Source: Gerris lacustris
Taxonomy: Eukaryota > Arthropoda > Insecta > Hemiptera > Gerridae
Assembly (NCBI GenBank): GCA_951217055.1
Contig: OX578286.1
Location: 32,403,307 to 32,467,306 of the forward strand
Length of the DNA: 64,000 nucleotides
Reading direction: 5' to 3'
Below the pieces are notes generated by a model. That model was not told the origin of the DNA, ran no database searches, and saw only the letters and a program-made list of their open reading frames with translations. Position numbers and translations under genes: made by a program. Of this stretch, positions 43,671-54,976 are shown in pieces (position 1 is the first letter of the stretch; each line of letters starts with the position of its first letter).

Positions 43671-44764
43671 TTGGAGATTCTAATAAGTTTAGCTCTTTTT
43701 GTAAAAGATATGAGTCAGAGTTTTTGTGAATCCCATAGTTTTGAACTTATTACAGCGATTATTATCAGGGATTTGCTCAATGAAAGTCATTATCAACTCA
43801 AAACTCCCTTGATAATGATATCCCGGTAATAAGTTTGAAACATCGGGATTAACACAACCTCAGTCGTGGACTCCTCCTAAAGATCTATACTTATTAAGCT
43901 TAGTCTACACAATTGTATCAGATCTGCGTATCCATGATACGTGATCATGACCGTGACCATTTTACTGTATGAAACTTGTGTCAATCAAAATGCTACAAAG
44001 ATCAGACAAAAGACAAAGATCGGATCTTTTACCTCCAAGAGTCGTTATCTGCCCGACACATCAAAGGATGATACACGGAAAAGATGCGGACAGTCTGGAA
44101 GATGCCGAATCATTTCGGTGATCACTGCGTAAATAGATACTGCAAACTAACATTGGAATCTCCAGTGGCCAAGAAGCATAAAGTGATAGCTAACCTTTCT
44201 TGAATTAGGATTGCTTTTCTAAATGTTTTGTATCGTTTTTCTTAATGCTTCCTCGATAATAGGTGTTAAAATTCAGAGGGTGAAATACAGTTACAAAATA
44301 TTGTATTGCTTACTTACTGGTTGGGATTTCAAATCCTGTTATAAATTTGCAGCTCCATTAGTCTGTCGATTGATTATAGTTTTCATCCACCCCCTGAGCC
44401 AACATTTATTGCACTGAGATTGCTTTTCTAAATGTTTCGATTTATAAATTATAAAATCGCTGTAATAACTACGTATACATGGTGGAGTTAGAAATGAGAC
44501 AAAATTAAAAGTAACTAACTATATGTACTAGCGGAGTTAAATGAAAATCTTTTTATTATCTTTGAAGCGAGCGTCTTTCAATAAATAATGTATTTTATAT
44601 TGAGAATAAATATTGAGAATATAAATAAATTATTTATATTGGTAATGATAAATTTATAGTTAAAGTAGATGGTTGTAGAACGAAAAAGAAGTGTCCTCCT
44701 AGGCCCCGTCGGCATATTACTCCAATTAAATATTAAAATAAAAAATATAAATCATTAACTCACA
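43671..44764. other. Unassigned sequence
   Basis: No gene accepted. GAGATTGCTTTTCTAAATGTTT (44416) and GGATTGCTTTTCTAAATGTT (44209) are a short two-copy repeat. The 63-codon frame at 43941 has no recognised domain or splice sites. Confidence 0.35.
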
Positions 44765-45313
44765 AAAACTTCTGCTTGTATCAGGTTGAAATGTTACATG
44801 CTTGTTTCAATTGTACTGTAGGTGATGTATACAAAGTTTCATTTAAATCTTTACGTTAGAACGTAAGATATCGGTAAAAACGTTGTTTTCTTTATTTTAA
44901 TCGGTTTAGACCGCTTTAATAAATTTAGCGATCTTTATCACTTCATAGTAGTGTCGGTGTTCGTTTCACTAAAATAAATTATTTATAAAAGTTGTTTGTC
45001 TCATTAAATTGATGAAGTTAGAATTTTTTCCCGTCCAAAAATTCCAATTTTAGATTCGAAGCTTACGTTTACGCGAGCGTTGCGCGTGAACGCTTGGGCG
45101 GATAACGTTGTCCAACGAACTTGTCCCTGACATTAGCAAAATGAACATGTGTACCAAATTTCAACTAAGTCGGTCAACTTTTACACAAGTTATCGCCATC
45201 GGTAGATTTCGTGACGGATTTTGCGTGATGGTGATTTTGTGACGGTGATTTTGGTCGTTTTTTCCGGATTCACTCCCGGGCTCCAGAACGTGCCATAAGG
45301 AACTTCGTTCCAA
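44765..45313 (-). mobile_element. F1c element, copy 2 (reverse)
   Basis: AAACTTCTGCTTGTATCAGG, TTACGTTAGAACGTAAGATA (hairpin), AGCGATCTTTATCACTTCAT, CGCGAGCGTTGCGCGTGAAC, ATGTGTACCAAATTTCAAC, TTTACACAAGTTATCGCC, then GTGACGGTGATTTTGG words and GGATTCACTCCCGGGCTCC, ending AACTTCGTTCCAA. Shares the middle with F1b and the outside with 6071-6591. The GACAGACA tract is replaced by the GTGACGG words. Confidence 0.75.
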
Positions 45314-46416
45314 AATTGTATTACCCACCTGCTGATGGAATTTTAACTCCTGTTATAAATTTGCATCTCCATAAGTTTGTGTATAAATTATATTTTTCAT
45401 CCACCACTTCCGTAACCTTCTCGAGTTACTTTCAATGATGCATTGCATATAAATGTAACACACTGCAGCCAACTGCTATTTTAGTTACATAACAGCTGGT
45501 ATTCTCATTAAGCGAGACCTAACACTAAAGATACAGGACTCACGTTGGGAATCTGATAAAAGATCGCCATTATCATACACTGATTTCATGCAGGTCCAAA
45601 TTGCGTTATCACCTCGATCAAGAGACATGCTCAGTATAATCTGCGTAGCAAGATCTCGATCATAATACGTGAATCTCTTGTATCAAATTTGATACAAGAG
45701 TAGACCCAATCTTTAGATCCTTGCTACGGATACCTGCTCTATAGAAATTTTTTTCTATTATCAAGGTTAATGATCAAAACCTTTAAGAATCAAATGGATT
45801 AACGCTATTTTTATAAACAGGTAAAAAAAGAACTACAAATCTTACAATATTACTTGATACGCTTTTAAACCTCCATAAATGGTGATTATCTCGTTATGTA
45901 CTCCGGTATTTAACACTTCATGTACAATGTACAACAAGGTCGCCCACCTTCGTCTAGCTTTGGCTTGAGACTTCGCCTATAAGCTAAAAACAGACTATTT
46001 TTCTATCTTCTAAACAGCTTTTTCCAACCATTTATTGCAATTGCAAGTAGTTCGAACTTGTTTGTCTCGTTTCTTTCTTCTTTTTTTCTTTTCATAGTGT
46101 TATCTTGTCCTTCGAAAGTATAATTAAATAAAACAAGCTCCTTCATTTTTTTCTCTCTCTCTAATCTCTTTTGACTTTATAAAGACAAATAAAATAAATA
46201 TATATATATATATAATCATAAAATTAAAAGTTGTTTTCCGCATTCTTGAATAGAAGTTTTTTGTTGTTTTTTTTAAATAAAAAATAAAAAACTGATCTAC
46301 TTTTTGTAATAAGCTCATGCAAATGCATTATTTTAGAATACCGATTTCTCTTTTTTACTTTTTTCTGTTTTTACATCTGTTTATTTTTTTTTTTCAACTT
46401 GAAACCAAAACGTATT
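45314..46416. other. Unassigned spacer with a 26-bp palindrome
   Basis: A perfect 26-bp palindrome lies at 45675-45700. A (TA)n run of about 10 units is at 46198-46215. No gene seen. Confidence 0.4.
45675..45700. repeat. Perfect 26-bp palindrome
   Basis: CTCTTGTATCAAA is followed at once by its exact reverse complement TTTGATACAAGAG. No spacer. Could be an operator-like site or the centre of a small foldback element. Confidence 0.9.
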
Positions 46417-46651
46417 GTTACTTTTTTAGATTGTTACTCCCTCTATGTTATAGTTTTTTTTTTTAGAATATAAATGACTTTGACTAATTAACTATTAAGA
46501 CAAAGGGATGTTTAGACTAATATACTTTGGGACATATCACAAAGGAATATCACACTTCTGTTTTTATAAGGGGAGTAAAAGTATAAAGAAGAACATACCG
46601 TACACCTTCTTTAGATTGTTACTCCTCTGTTTTTTTAAGGGGAGAAGTGCC
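46417..46651 (-). mobile_element. F3 MITE, copy 4 (reverse), with 8-bp TSD
   Basis: GTTACTTTTTTAGATTGTTA to GGGGAGAAGTGCC. The flanks AACGTATT (46409-46416) and AACGAATT (46652-46659) match at 7 of 8. Part of the GGCAC-side arm is deleted. Confidence 0.85.
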
Positions 46652-47089
46652 AACGAATTAATACTTTGTAGTTTTATGACCATGAAAATAATATTCTCTT
46701 GTATTTTAATCAGAAAGTTGTTATTTGTGTGATTAAATGTAACAATAATTTTTAACTTTCACTCATGGTCTTAATTATAGGCATCAGTAATACATATTAA
46801 GAGCATAGAACAGGGGACCGAGTGTCCATGGCGCTCGAAAGAAAGAGCAAAACCCTCGAAATTGGGCTAATTTTTCTTCTCTCACCGTCCCCTACCCGGG
46901 GGCATATCAATGTCACGGTTTAGATTTGGTTATGGCGAGATCCTTTGTACAGAGATTTCCTTCCTTTTATGTATTAAAGATTGACTGCTTGTTGGATTTC
47001 ACATCGATGGATTGGGCGCGATAGTGAATTTTCCGTGGCCACCTCCTAGCCCTTAATGTCTGGGTTTTAGACGGCTCAATTGATCTATG
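46652..47089. other. Spacer with a repeat shared with 34580
   Basis: ATATCAATGTCACGGTTTAG, TTTGG and CCTTTGTACAGAGATTT (46907-46970) match ATATCGATGGCACGGTTTAG at 34577. GGGGACCGAGTGTCCATGGC and CCGTCCCCTACCCGGGGG (46813, 46886) are GC-rich. No gene seen. Confidence 0.45.
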
Positions 47090-47560
47090 AGAATCAATGA
47101 AATTGAAACATGACTGAATAACTGAATCAATGAAATTTAATCATAACTGAATCGGCACTTCTTTAGATTGTTACTCCCCTTATAAAAAACTGAGGGGAGT
47201 AACTATCTAAAGAAGGTTTACGGAATGTTATTCTTTTGACTGTTAACTCCCCTTATAAAAACAGAAGTGTGATATTCCTTTGTCCCAAAGTTCATTGGAC
47301 TAAACATCCCTTTGTCTTAATAGTTATTTATTCTGTCATTCATGTTCTAAAAAAACATAGGGGGAGAACCTGAATCAATGAAATTGAAACACGACTGAAT
47401 CAATGAAATTGAAACACGACTGAATCAGGGAAATTGAAACTCGACTGAATCAATGAAGTTGAAACACGACTGAATCAATGAAATTGAAACACGACTGGAA
47501 TCAATGAAATTGAAACACGACTAAATTAATTAAATTTAAACACGACTGAATAAAGAGCAA
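47090..47560. repeat. Minisatellite M, 25-bp unit, interrupted by F3
   Basis: TGAATCAATGAAATTGAAAC and ACGAC form the unit. Degenerate units at 47097-47153 and good ones at 47370-47535 lie on either side of an F3 MITE, so F3 went into the array. Confidence 0.85.
47154..47369 (+). mobile_element. F3 MITE, copy 5, in minisatellite M
   Basis: GGCACTTCTTTAGATTGTTA to ACATAGGGGGAGAAC. The right TIR is short. CTGAATC is on both sides, but it is also part of the array unit, so a TSD cannot be told from the array itself. Confidence 0.8.
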
Positions 47561-48129
47561 TTTACAAATTAAGTTTGCAACATTAAATTAAAGTAAATGG
47601 AATTGATTCATTGCATTTTCAAATAATGGTTCAAGCAATTCATTGCTGCAGATATTTAAAAACAGAAGGTACACAAGCCTAGAACATTATTAATTTTTTC
47701 ACCTCTAAAGTATATATATTATATTGGTTGGCCATGAAATATTTCTAAGATTTGTATTTAGGATTTAGAAACAGTTAACTGTAATAAGTCATTTTGAAAT
47801 TTACTTAACAAAAAAAGGTCTGACAGAAAAGAAGATTAGAAAAATCCCTTACCTTAATCTTTAGTAGGAAAGCCCTATCCCCTCCTTATCTACCTACAGC
47901 TGAGTAGGTAAAGAGGGGACCAATTTGTTCGATCTCTAGTATTTGCCCTTTACCTTCCCAGACCCTTAAGGATTCAATTACAGCTCTTTCCTTCATATCC
48001 TTCCCTTTTTACATCAAAAAAATAAAAATGTAAGTTATCACTTGTATTTTTGAATTTTTTTTTCTTCTCAAAATTTGTATTGTATGTTATTTGTTCAATT
48101 AGGTTTTCGTTTTCATGAAATAGTGAATT
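47561..48129. other. Unassigned spacer
   Basis: No gene seen. TACCTACAGCTGAGTAGGTA (47889-47908) is a near-perfect short hairpin. Confidence 0.4.
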
Positions 48130-49737
48130 TTGTTTTATAGTGTTTTTGGTATTAAAACCCCCTTTTTTTTAAATAAACAAGTCGTGTTTTTAACATTAAA
48201 ACCTCCTTTTTGAAATAAACAAGTCGTGTTTTTAATATTATAACCCCCTTTTTTTTAAATAAATAAGTCGTGTTTTTAACATTAAAACCTCTTTTTATTT
48301 AATAAACAAGCCATGTTTTTAACATTAAAACCCTCTTTTGTAATAAACAAGTTGTGTTTTCAACATTAAAACCCCCTTTTAAAATAAACAAGTCGTGTTT
48401 TTAACATTAAAACCCCCTTTTTTTTTAAATAAATAAGTCGTGTTTTTAACATTAAAACCTCTTTTTATTTAAATAGCAAGCCATGTTTTTAACATTAAAA
48501 CCTCTTTTTATTTAAATAACAAGCCATGTTTTTAACATTAAAACCCTCTTTTATAGTAAACAAGTTGTGTTTTCAACATTAAAACCCTCTTTTATAATAA
48601 ACAAGTTGTGTTTTCAACATTAAAACCCTCTTTTATAATAAACAAGTTGTGTTTTCAACATTAAAACCCTCTTTTATAATAAACAAGTTGTGTTTTCAAC
48701 ATTAAAACCCTCTTTTATAATAAACAAGTTGTGTTTTCAACATTAAAACCTTCTTTTATAATAAACAAGTTGTGTTTTCAACATTAAAACCCTCTTTTAT
48801 AATAAACAAGTTGTGTTTTCAACATTAAAACCCTCTTTTATAATAAACAAGTTGTGTTTTCAACATTAAAACCCTCTTTTATAATAAACAAGTTGTGTTT
48901 TCAACATTAAAACCTTCTTTTATAATAAACAAGTTGTGTTTTCAACATTAAAACCCTCTTTTATAATAAACAAGTTGTGTTTTCAACATTAAAACCCTCT
49001 TTTATAATAAACAAGTTGTGTTTTCAACATTAAAACCATCTTTTATAATAAACAAGTTGTGTTTTCAACATTAAAACCCTCTTTTTAAATAAACAAGTTG
49101 TGTTTTCAACATTAAAACCCTCTTTTTAAATAAACAAGTTGTGTCTTCAACATTAAAACCATCTTTTTAAATAAACAAGTTGTGTTTTCAACATTAAAAC
49201 CATCTTTTATAATAAACAAGTTGTGTTTTCAACATTAAAACCCTCTTTTTAAATAAACAAGTTGTGTTTTCAACATTAAAACCCTCTTTTATAATAAACA
49301 AGTTGTGTTTTCAACATTAAAACCATCTTTTATAATAAACAAGTTGTGTTTTCAACATTAAAACCCTCTTTTTAAATAAACAAGTTGTGTTTTCAACATT
49401 AAAACCCTCTTTTTAAATAAACAAGTTGTGTCTTCAACATTAAAACCCTCTTTTTAAATAAACAAGTTGTGTTTTCAACATTAAAACCATCTTTTATAAT
49501 AAACAAGTTGTGTTTTCAACATTAAAACCCTCTTTTTAAATAAACAAGTTGTGTTTTCAACATTAAAACCCTCTTTTTAAATAAACAAGTTGTGTCTTCA
49601 ACATTAAAACCCTCTTTTTAAATAAACAAGTCGTGTTTTTAACATTAAAACCCTCTTTTTAAATAAACAAGTCGTGTTTTTAACATTAAAACCTCCCTTA
49701 AATAAACAAATCGTATTTTCAACATTAAAACCCTTTT

Positions 49738-50304
49738 AGCGAATTTTCAAAGAAAATTACGCTATTGCAATGGCTTCAAAATTTTTGTAATGCGAATTTT
49801 TGAAAAATTTTTCCATGGAAATCCGTTTTAGACCATTCTGAATCGATTCCTAAAATTTAACACTTTTTTTATGTATGTATGTATATATGTATGTATATAT
49901 GTATGTATATATGTATATATGTGTCACTCCAGACGATATCTCCCCTTAGAATGCACTTAAAAATTTCAAACAAATTTTAAAATGTCAATAATATCAAAAG
50001 AAAGGATGAGTTCGTTGGCCAGAATTTTTGGAGTCCATTTAGGGGTCAAATTTTGACCATATAGTGTTTTTTCCATTTTACCCCCCTTTTATGTGAAAAT
50101 ATGATAAAAGTGTAAATAACAACAATTACTGTACTCTTAAAGAGCTTTCCAACGACATGCATCTTGAAGGGTAAATACTATTTTGACTTTTGTACCCCGT
50201 ACCCCTGTGTACCAATTTTTTTTTTTCACCCGAGCAAATTCTAAACCAAAATTTTCCTATATTATCATAAGCCAATAAAACGCAGATTTCTTTGAAAATT
50301 CGCT
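49738..50304. mobile_element. MITE with AGCGAATTTTCAAAGAAA ends
   Basis: AGCGAATTTTCAAAGAAA starts at 49738 and its inverse TTTCTTTGAAAATTCGCT ends at 50304. Inside are an ATGT-rich microsatellite (49873-49922), GATATCTCCCCTTAGAATGC and GGGGTCAAATTTTGACCATA. About 567 bp, no ORF, no clear TSD. It breaks minisatellite K. Confidence 0.75.
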
Positions 50305-50337
50305 CATTAAGTCATGGTGCATGACTGGACTTTTTTT

Positions 50338-50509
50338 ACTGGTCTTTGTAAGTTTCATCGCACACCTATTACGCCAATTTTGAACCACTTCCCGTCTTTC
50401 AATCTTCCCCAAATTTTGCACATGGAAACAATTTAGGTGAAGAATACAGAAACCAAAAAAAAAGAGGTGGTTAAAGATGTTGTAGAGGTATGTTGAAAAT
50501 AAGACCAGT
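50338..50509. mobile_element. F7 element, copy 2
   Basis: ACTGGTCTTTGTAAGTTTCA to GAAAATAAGACCAGT. One core unit (CAATTTTGAACCACTTCCCG, CAATCTTCCCCAAATTTTGC), unlike the two-unit copy at 32766. Confidence 0.8.
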
Positions 50510-50609
50510 TTTTAGAAAATGGTATTTTTAAATAAACATGCCGTGTTTTTTTACATTAAACCCCCTTTTTAGTAAACCACCATGTCGTGTTTTTAATCAA
50601 AAAGTCGTT

Positions 50610-50692
50610 CTTCATCATTAAACTATACTCCAATAAATATATTTTAAATAAATAATAACTATGCTCTTCTCTATTCCATGTCGTTTTCTCCT

Positions 50693-50738
<46 letters not shown>

Positions 50739-51160
50739 TTGTATATTTTTTTCAATCTTGAACCTTCTTTAGAAAAAGCGTATATTGTTCATAAGATTAT
50801 TTGACCTAACTTATTTAACGTATATTGTACGAATAGCTATAGCGTTGGCATACGCGGCCACAATCTCCTAATCAAATACCTCTTCGAGGAATCCGCGTTA
50901 GATATTTTTCGAATCCCGACATTCAACCTATTAATAGTAATCATTCAATATAGTCTATAGACCATTAGTTCTTATCAGTATTCCACGTAGAGTACTCGTA
51001 CTCCGCGAACTTCTAAGTATTCCGCGAAACTATTAAGGAGTGAGTGGATAGTATTATAAATTTCGGATAAGACGCAGTGATTTATATATGACAGATAATT
51101 CATAATAAAAAATAAATACATCTCCTTGCATTTTGTAGAACCTATGTGTACTTGTACACA
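50610..51160. other. Unique insert with poly-T inside array K
   Basis: A T run of about 39 bp (about 50695-50733), then sequence without recognised family, including GGCATACGCGGCCACAATC (50846) and CCGCGTTAGATATTTTTCG. Not assigned to a gene. Confidence 0.4.
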
Positions 51161-51193
51161 AGTCGTATTTTTAACATTAAAATCCCTCCTTTT

Positions 51194-51816
51194 TACTTTC
51201 TCATAGAGAAAGTAAAAGAGAAAGTATTGTGATGGCGCGAAAATTCGATTTTGAGATTTTAATGGATATACACGTTTTGAGGTCCCCTGAGTCCAAAAAA
51301 GTGGTTTTTAAAAAATGTCTGTCTGTCGTCTGTCTGTGCAGACGCCTGGAGCCTAAACTACTGGGCCGATTTTAACGAAATTTGGCATACATGTTCAGAA
51401 AAATCATACCCGGAGGCAAAATCGAGAAATGAATTTTAGCTCCAAATTTGGGGGCGCTACCCCCCAAAAACTCTGAAAAAACGTGAAAAAAAAATATTTC
51501 TCGAAAACGGTTCCGACGATTTTGATTAAAAAATTCTAAAATGTAGTCCATTTAAATACGGATCCAATGATATAAGCAGTTTTCCCGGGAAAAATCTAGT
51601 TCCTGAGAAAATAGCTTAAAACGTGGACGAAGAGATCCCGGGTTCGATTCCCCGCCCTGGAGAAGTTATTTTTATGTTAAATTTTGATATAATTTTCAAT
51701 AATAATTAAAAGTACTTACAAAAACTAATAAATGGAATACATTGGCTAAGTAATTATGAACTTGTATATGAGAAAGTTTGTCTGAGTTGTCTCGGACCGA
51801 TTTTTTTTTAAATAAA
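51194..51816 (+). mobile_element. F2 element, full length, in array K
   Basis: CTTTTTACTTTCTCATAGAG and GAGAAAGTATTGTGATGGCG, TACACGTTTTGAGGTCCCCT, TGTCTGTCTGTCGTCTGTC, CTAAACTACTGGGCCGA, TTTTAACGAAATTTGGCATA, GGGGGCGCTACCCCCC, the tRNA-like GGGTTCGATTCCCCGCCC (51650), and the end GAGTTGTCTCGGACCGATTT. Array K units flank it. Confidence 0.9.
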
Positions 51817-52055
51817 CAATCGTCTTTTTAACATTAAAACCCCCTTTTTATATAATCAAGTCGTGTTTTTAACCCCTTTGTTAAATAAACAAGTCGTGTT
51901 TTTTTTTAACAACCTCCTTCATTGTTTTTTTATTTTTGACCCTTTTCTTAAATAAAAAAGTTTTTTAACATTAAAATCCCCCCTTTTTTTAAGAAACAAG
52001 CGTTTTTACATTAATACCCCCCTTATTTTAAATACATATTTAACTATGCTCTAAA

Positions 52056-52095
52056 GAAGGCAGTAAGTAGATTCAACAATCTACTTATTGCCTTC
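52056..52095. repeat. Compact hairpin, 18-bp stem and 4-nt loop
   Basis: GAAGGCAGTAAGTAGATT, loop CAAC, AATCTACTTATTGCCTTC. One mismatch (a G-T opportunity in RNA) in 18 pairs. Too short for a typical pre-miRNA. Possibly a relic of a small foldback element. Confidence 0.85.
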
Positions 52096-52299
52096 TATAT
52101 TCCATCTCATTTTCTCCAATATAATTATGATTTCTTTCAATCTTAAACCCTTATCAGAGCTCAATAATTAAATCCTTAATTTTTGATTCTACAATTATTT
52201 TTATCTTCACGCCTTTACATTGTTTTTATAAACAAACTTTTTTGTTTTTACTAAGAAGGTTGAAATGTTGGATCCCCTTCTATATCATCAGTTTTACTC

Positions 52300-52455
52300 T
52301 GCTATTGGTCAATTTAGGTTAGATATTTACCCTAGTTAAACCAATAACGAGGAGTTGATGAGTTGTACTCCATTTATATTAGTTTTTACTCTGTTGCTAT
52401 TGGTTCAGTTAGGGTTGATATTTACCCTTTGATGGACCAATAACAGAGTTATACC
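52300..52455. repeat. Two adjacent hairpins with CCAAT boxes
   Basis: CTCTGCTATTGGT and ACCAATAACGAG make one pair (about 52296-52352). ACTCTGTTGCTATTGGTTCA and TGGACCAATAACAGAGT make a second (about 52389-52451), each with a TTAGnTTGATATTTACCCT type loop. The two look like a duplicated foldback unit. Confidence 0.75.
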
Positions 52456-52660
52456 TGTGCCTATTCTCACTAGAAGTTGCGTGCTTTTTAACTTTACATT
52501 TTTTTTACACATACATTCAGCAAATATCATCCAATACTGAAAGCCTCAAGTGAATATACACGACACAACGCTAGCCAGACTTAAGTTCGATATTATCTCT
52601 GACAAAAAGTATAGAGTAGCGGACAAGTTAAGCAAAAGGAAAGATGAAAGTATATAAAAA

Positions 52661-52897
52661 ATAGACTGCCAATTAGTGTGGCTCATAGCTTCCTCGCATC
52701 CTATCATGTACTTTATTGTTATATTAACATTAAAATTATTGTTATATTACTTCATTGTTAAATTGTTTACTGTGTAAAAACAATTAATGGTTTTAGCGAT
52801 CTTTAACACTTCATAGTGGTGTCGCTGTTGGTTTTACTAAAAAATGGTATTTGAAAAAAATGTTTGTCTCATTGAATAGATGAAGTTAGATTTTTTC
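52661..52897 (-). mobile_element. F1b element, cut at the duplication junction
   Basis: ATAGACTGCCAATTAGTGTG to GATGAAGTTAGATTTTTTCC, where canonical F1b continues CCGACCTAAAATTCC but here CGTGCAAAAAAG of the foldback MITE begins. It is roughly 10% different by eye from the matching part of the F1b copies inside the duplication, so it is a separate older copy. Confidence 0.9.
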
Positions 52898-53287
52898 CGT
52901 GCAAAAAAGTGTCTGACTAACATCAAGCTAGAATTTTGTATACAAGTCTTTTAGTGCCTTTAATCTTTAAGAGGGGTCCACTTATGATTTGGAGTAATAT
53001 TTGAATAACTATCTTATCAAGGGACAAACTTACATTAACTTGATTTTCGGTCTACTAATTAATTTTGTACTCAGGATCATGAAAATCACACTCTCCACCA
53101 TAATTGGCGCAGGACATGGCCGCTCTCCACCGGTTTATTTTTTTTTAAATGCCTATTGTCAAGCTATGTCCCGCAGACGAACTTAGTCAACCATATATTC
53201 TTAAAAGGCACTAAAAGATTAACTTGTATACAAAATTCTAGCTTGATGTTAGTCAGACAATTTTTAGCAGGCTATCTCCTGGACTAT
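52898..53287. mobile_element. Foldback MITE, copy 2, 5'-truncated
   Basis: Lacks the first 16 bases of the 39815-40220 element (TAGTCCAGGAGATAG side) but keeps the full right arm ending CTATCTCCTGGACTA. Confidence 0.85.
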
Positions 53288-53366
53288 TATTTAGGTAGAT
53301 TTCATTACTTTTTTTCTAAGAAAAAATGTAGAAACATTTATTATTAAGTAAGTTACTTTTATAATT

Positions 53367-54627
53367 CTTATCTATTGTAGTTCTTTAGGTAGGTAACATT
53401 TAGGCTACATGTTTTAGCTAGTAGTTATTAGGTAGATTTCGTTTTGACTATTCTTCTTAACTTGTAGTTCTGTGGAAAGTTTTGTTTAGTAAACAATTCT
53501 TAGCAAGTGAATCTTAAGTTGATTTAGTTTTGACTATAATTCTTAACTTGTAGTTCTTGGGATAGGTTTGTTTAGTGTACAATTCTTAGCGAGTGAATCT
53601 TAAGTTGATTTAGTTTTGACTATAATTCTTAGCTTGTAGTTCTTGGGATAGGTTTGTTTAGTGTACAATTCTTAGCGAGTGAATCTTAGTAGATTTCGTT
53701 TTGACTATAATTCTTAGCTTGTAGTTCTTAGAAGAGTTTTGTTTAGTATACAATTCTTAGCTATAGTGAATCTTAAGGCTCTACTGCCCTTTGAGGTTAA
53801 GAAAAACAGTAAAATTAAAATTATATTGGTTCTAAGCAAGATATCAAAAATCTAATCACTGAAATCATCATTGAAATGGCGCCTGTACTATTTATCATAG
53901 GAAGTTGAAATTGGGCTCAAATTGTGCAGAATTAAAATTAGGAATGAAGCCTGTGATTAGATTTTTGATATCTTGCTTAGAACCAGTATAATTTTAATTT
54001 TACTGTTTTTCCTAACCTCAAGAAGCGGTAGAGCCTTAAGTATATTTTGTTTCCACTATAATTCTTAACTTGTTGTTCTTGGAAGAGTTTTGTCTAGTAT
54101 ACAATTCTTAGCTAGTGAATCTTAAGTAGATTTCGTTTGGACTATAACTCTTAGCTTGTAGTTCTTTGGAAAGTTTTGTTTAGTATACAATTCTTAGCTA
54201 GTGAATCTTAAGTAGATTTCGTTTGGACTATAACTCTTAGCTTGTAGTTCTTTGGAAAGTTTTGTTTAGTATACAATTCATAAGTAGATTTCGTTTGGAC
54301 TATAACTCTTAGCTTGTGGTTCTTTGGAAAGTTTTGTTTAGTATACAATTCTTAGCTAGTGAATCTTAAGTAGATTTCGTTTGGACTATAACTCTTAGCT
54401 TGTAGTTCTTTGGAAAGTTTTGTTTAGTATACAATTCTTAGCTAGTGAATCTTAAGTAGATTTCGTTTGGACTATAACTCTTAGCTTGTAGTTCTTTGGA
54501 AAGTTTTGTTTAGTATACAATTCATAAGTAGATTTCGTTTTGACTATAATTCTTAGCTTATAGTTATTAAGAGAGGTTTCATTTGGTCTACAATCTATCG
54601 CTATAGGAGGTATTGAATAGGTTTTGC
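53367..54627. repeat. Minisatellite L, copy 2
   Basis: Carried by the segmental duplication, unit for unit as in 40300-41560, including the two shortened units. Confidence 0.9.
53777..54035. mobile_element. piggyBac-like MITE, copy 2
   Basis: Same element and TTAA flanks (53773-53776 and 54036-54039) as at 40710-40968, present by duplication and not by separate insertion. Confidence 0.9.
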
Positions 54628-54976
54628 TTAGGCTACTAATTCTTAGCTATTAGTTTATTATATAATTCTTTATTAGTATGTTGCTCTTTGGTATTTCTTG
54701 TTTAGGCTATAATTCTTTGATATGTTTTGTTTTGTTTATTATTCTAAACTTGTTCATAGTAAAGTTTTAGATATTTTGATGGACAAATGTCTAGCTCCCG
54801 ACGTTTGGCACAGAGTTTTTTAACATTAAAAAATAAACCTTTATTTCCATCATTTTTAAAAAAAAACCGACAACATACAAAATATAAGCTAATCTTATGA
54901 TGCACCCCTAAGTATAAGCAAAGCTTGAGGAAAGGGTGACTTTGGCTCTAAAAAAAGTAGTAATAGAGAGAGTAGT

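Larger units (their letters stand above)
48130..52020. repeat. Minisatellite K, 41-bp unit, with three interruptions
   Basis: AACATTAAAACCCTCTTTTA, TAATAAACAAGTTGTGTTTTC is the unit. About 39 tight copies run to 49737. Sub-types are TTTTATAATAAAC, TTTTTAAATAAAC and CAAGTCGTGTTTTTAAC. Scattered units continue at 50525-50600, 51160-51190 and 51816-52020, split by a MITE (49738), F7 (50338), unique DNA with poly-T, and F2 (51194). Confidence 0.9.

Noticed and set aside
43941..44132. 63-codon frame, possible small exon
   Set aside because: No splice acceptor and donor pair, no recognised similarity.
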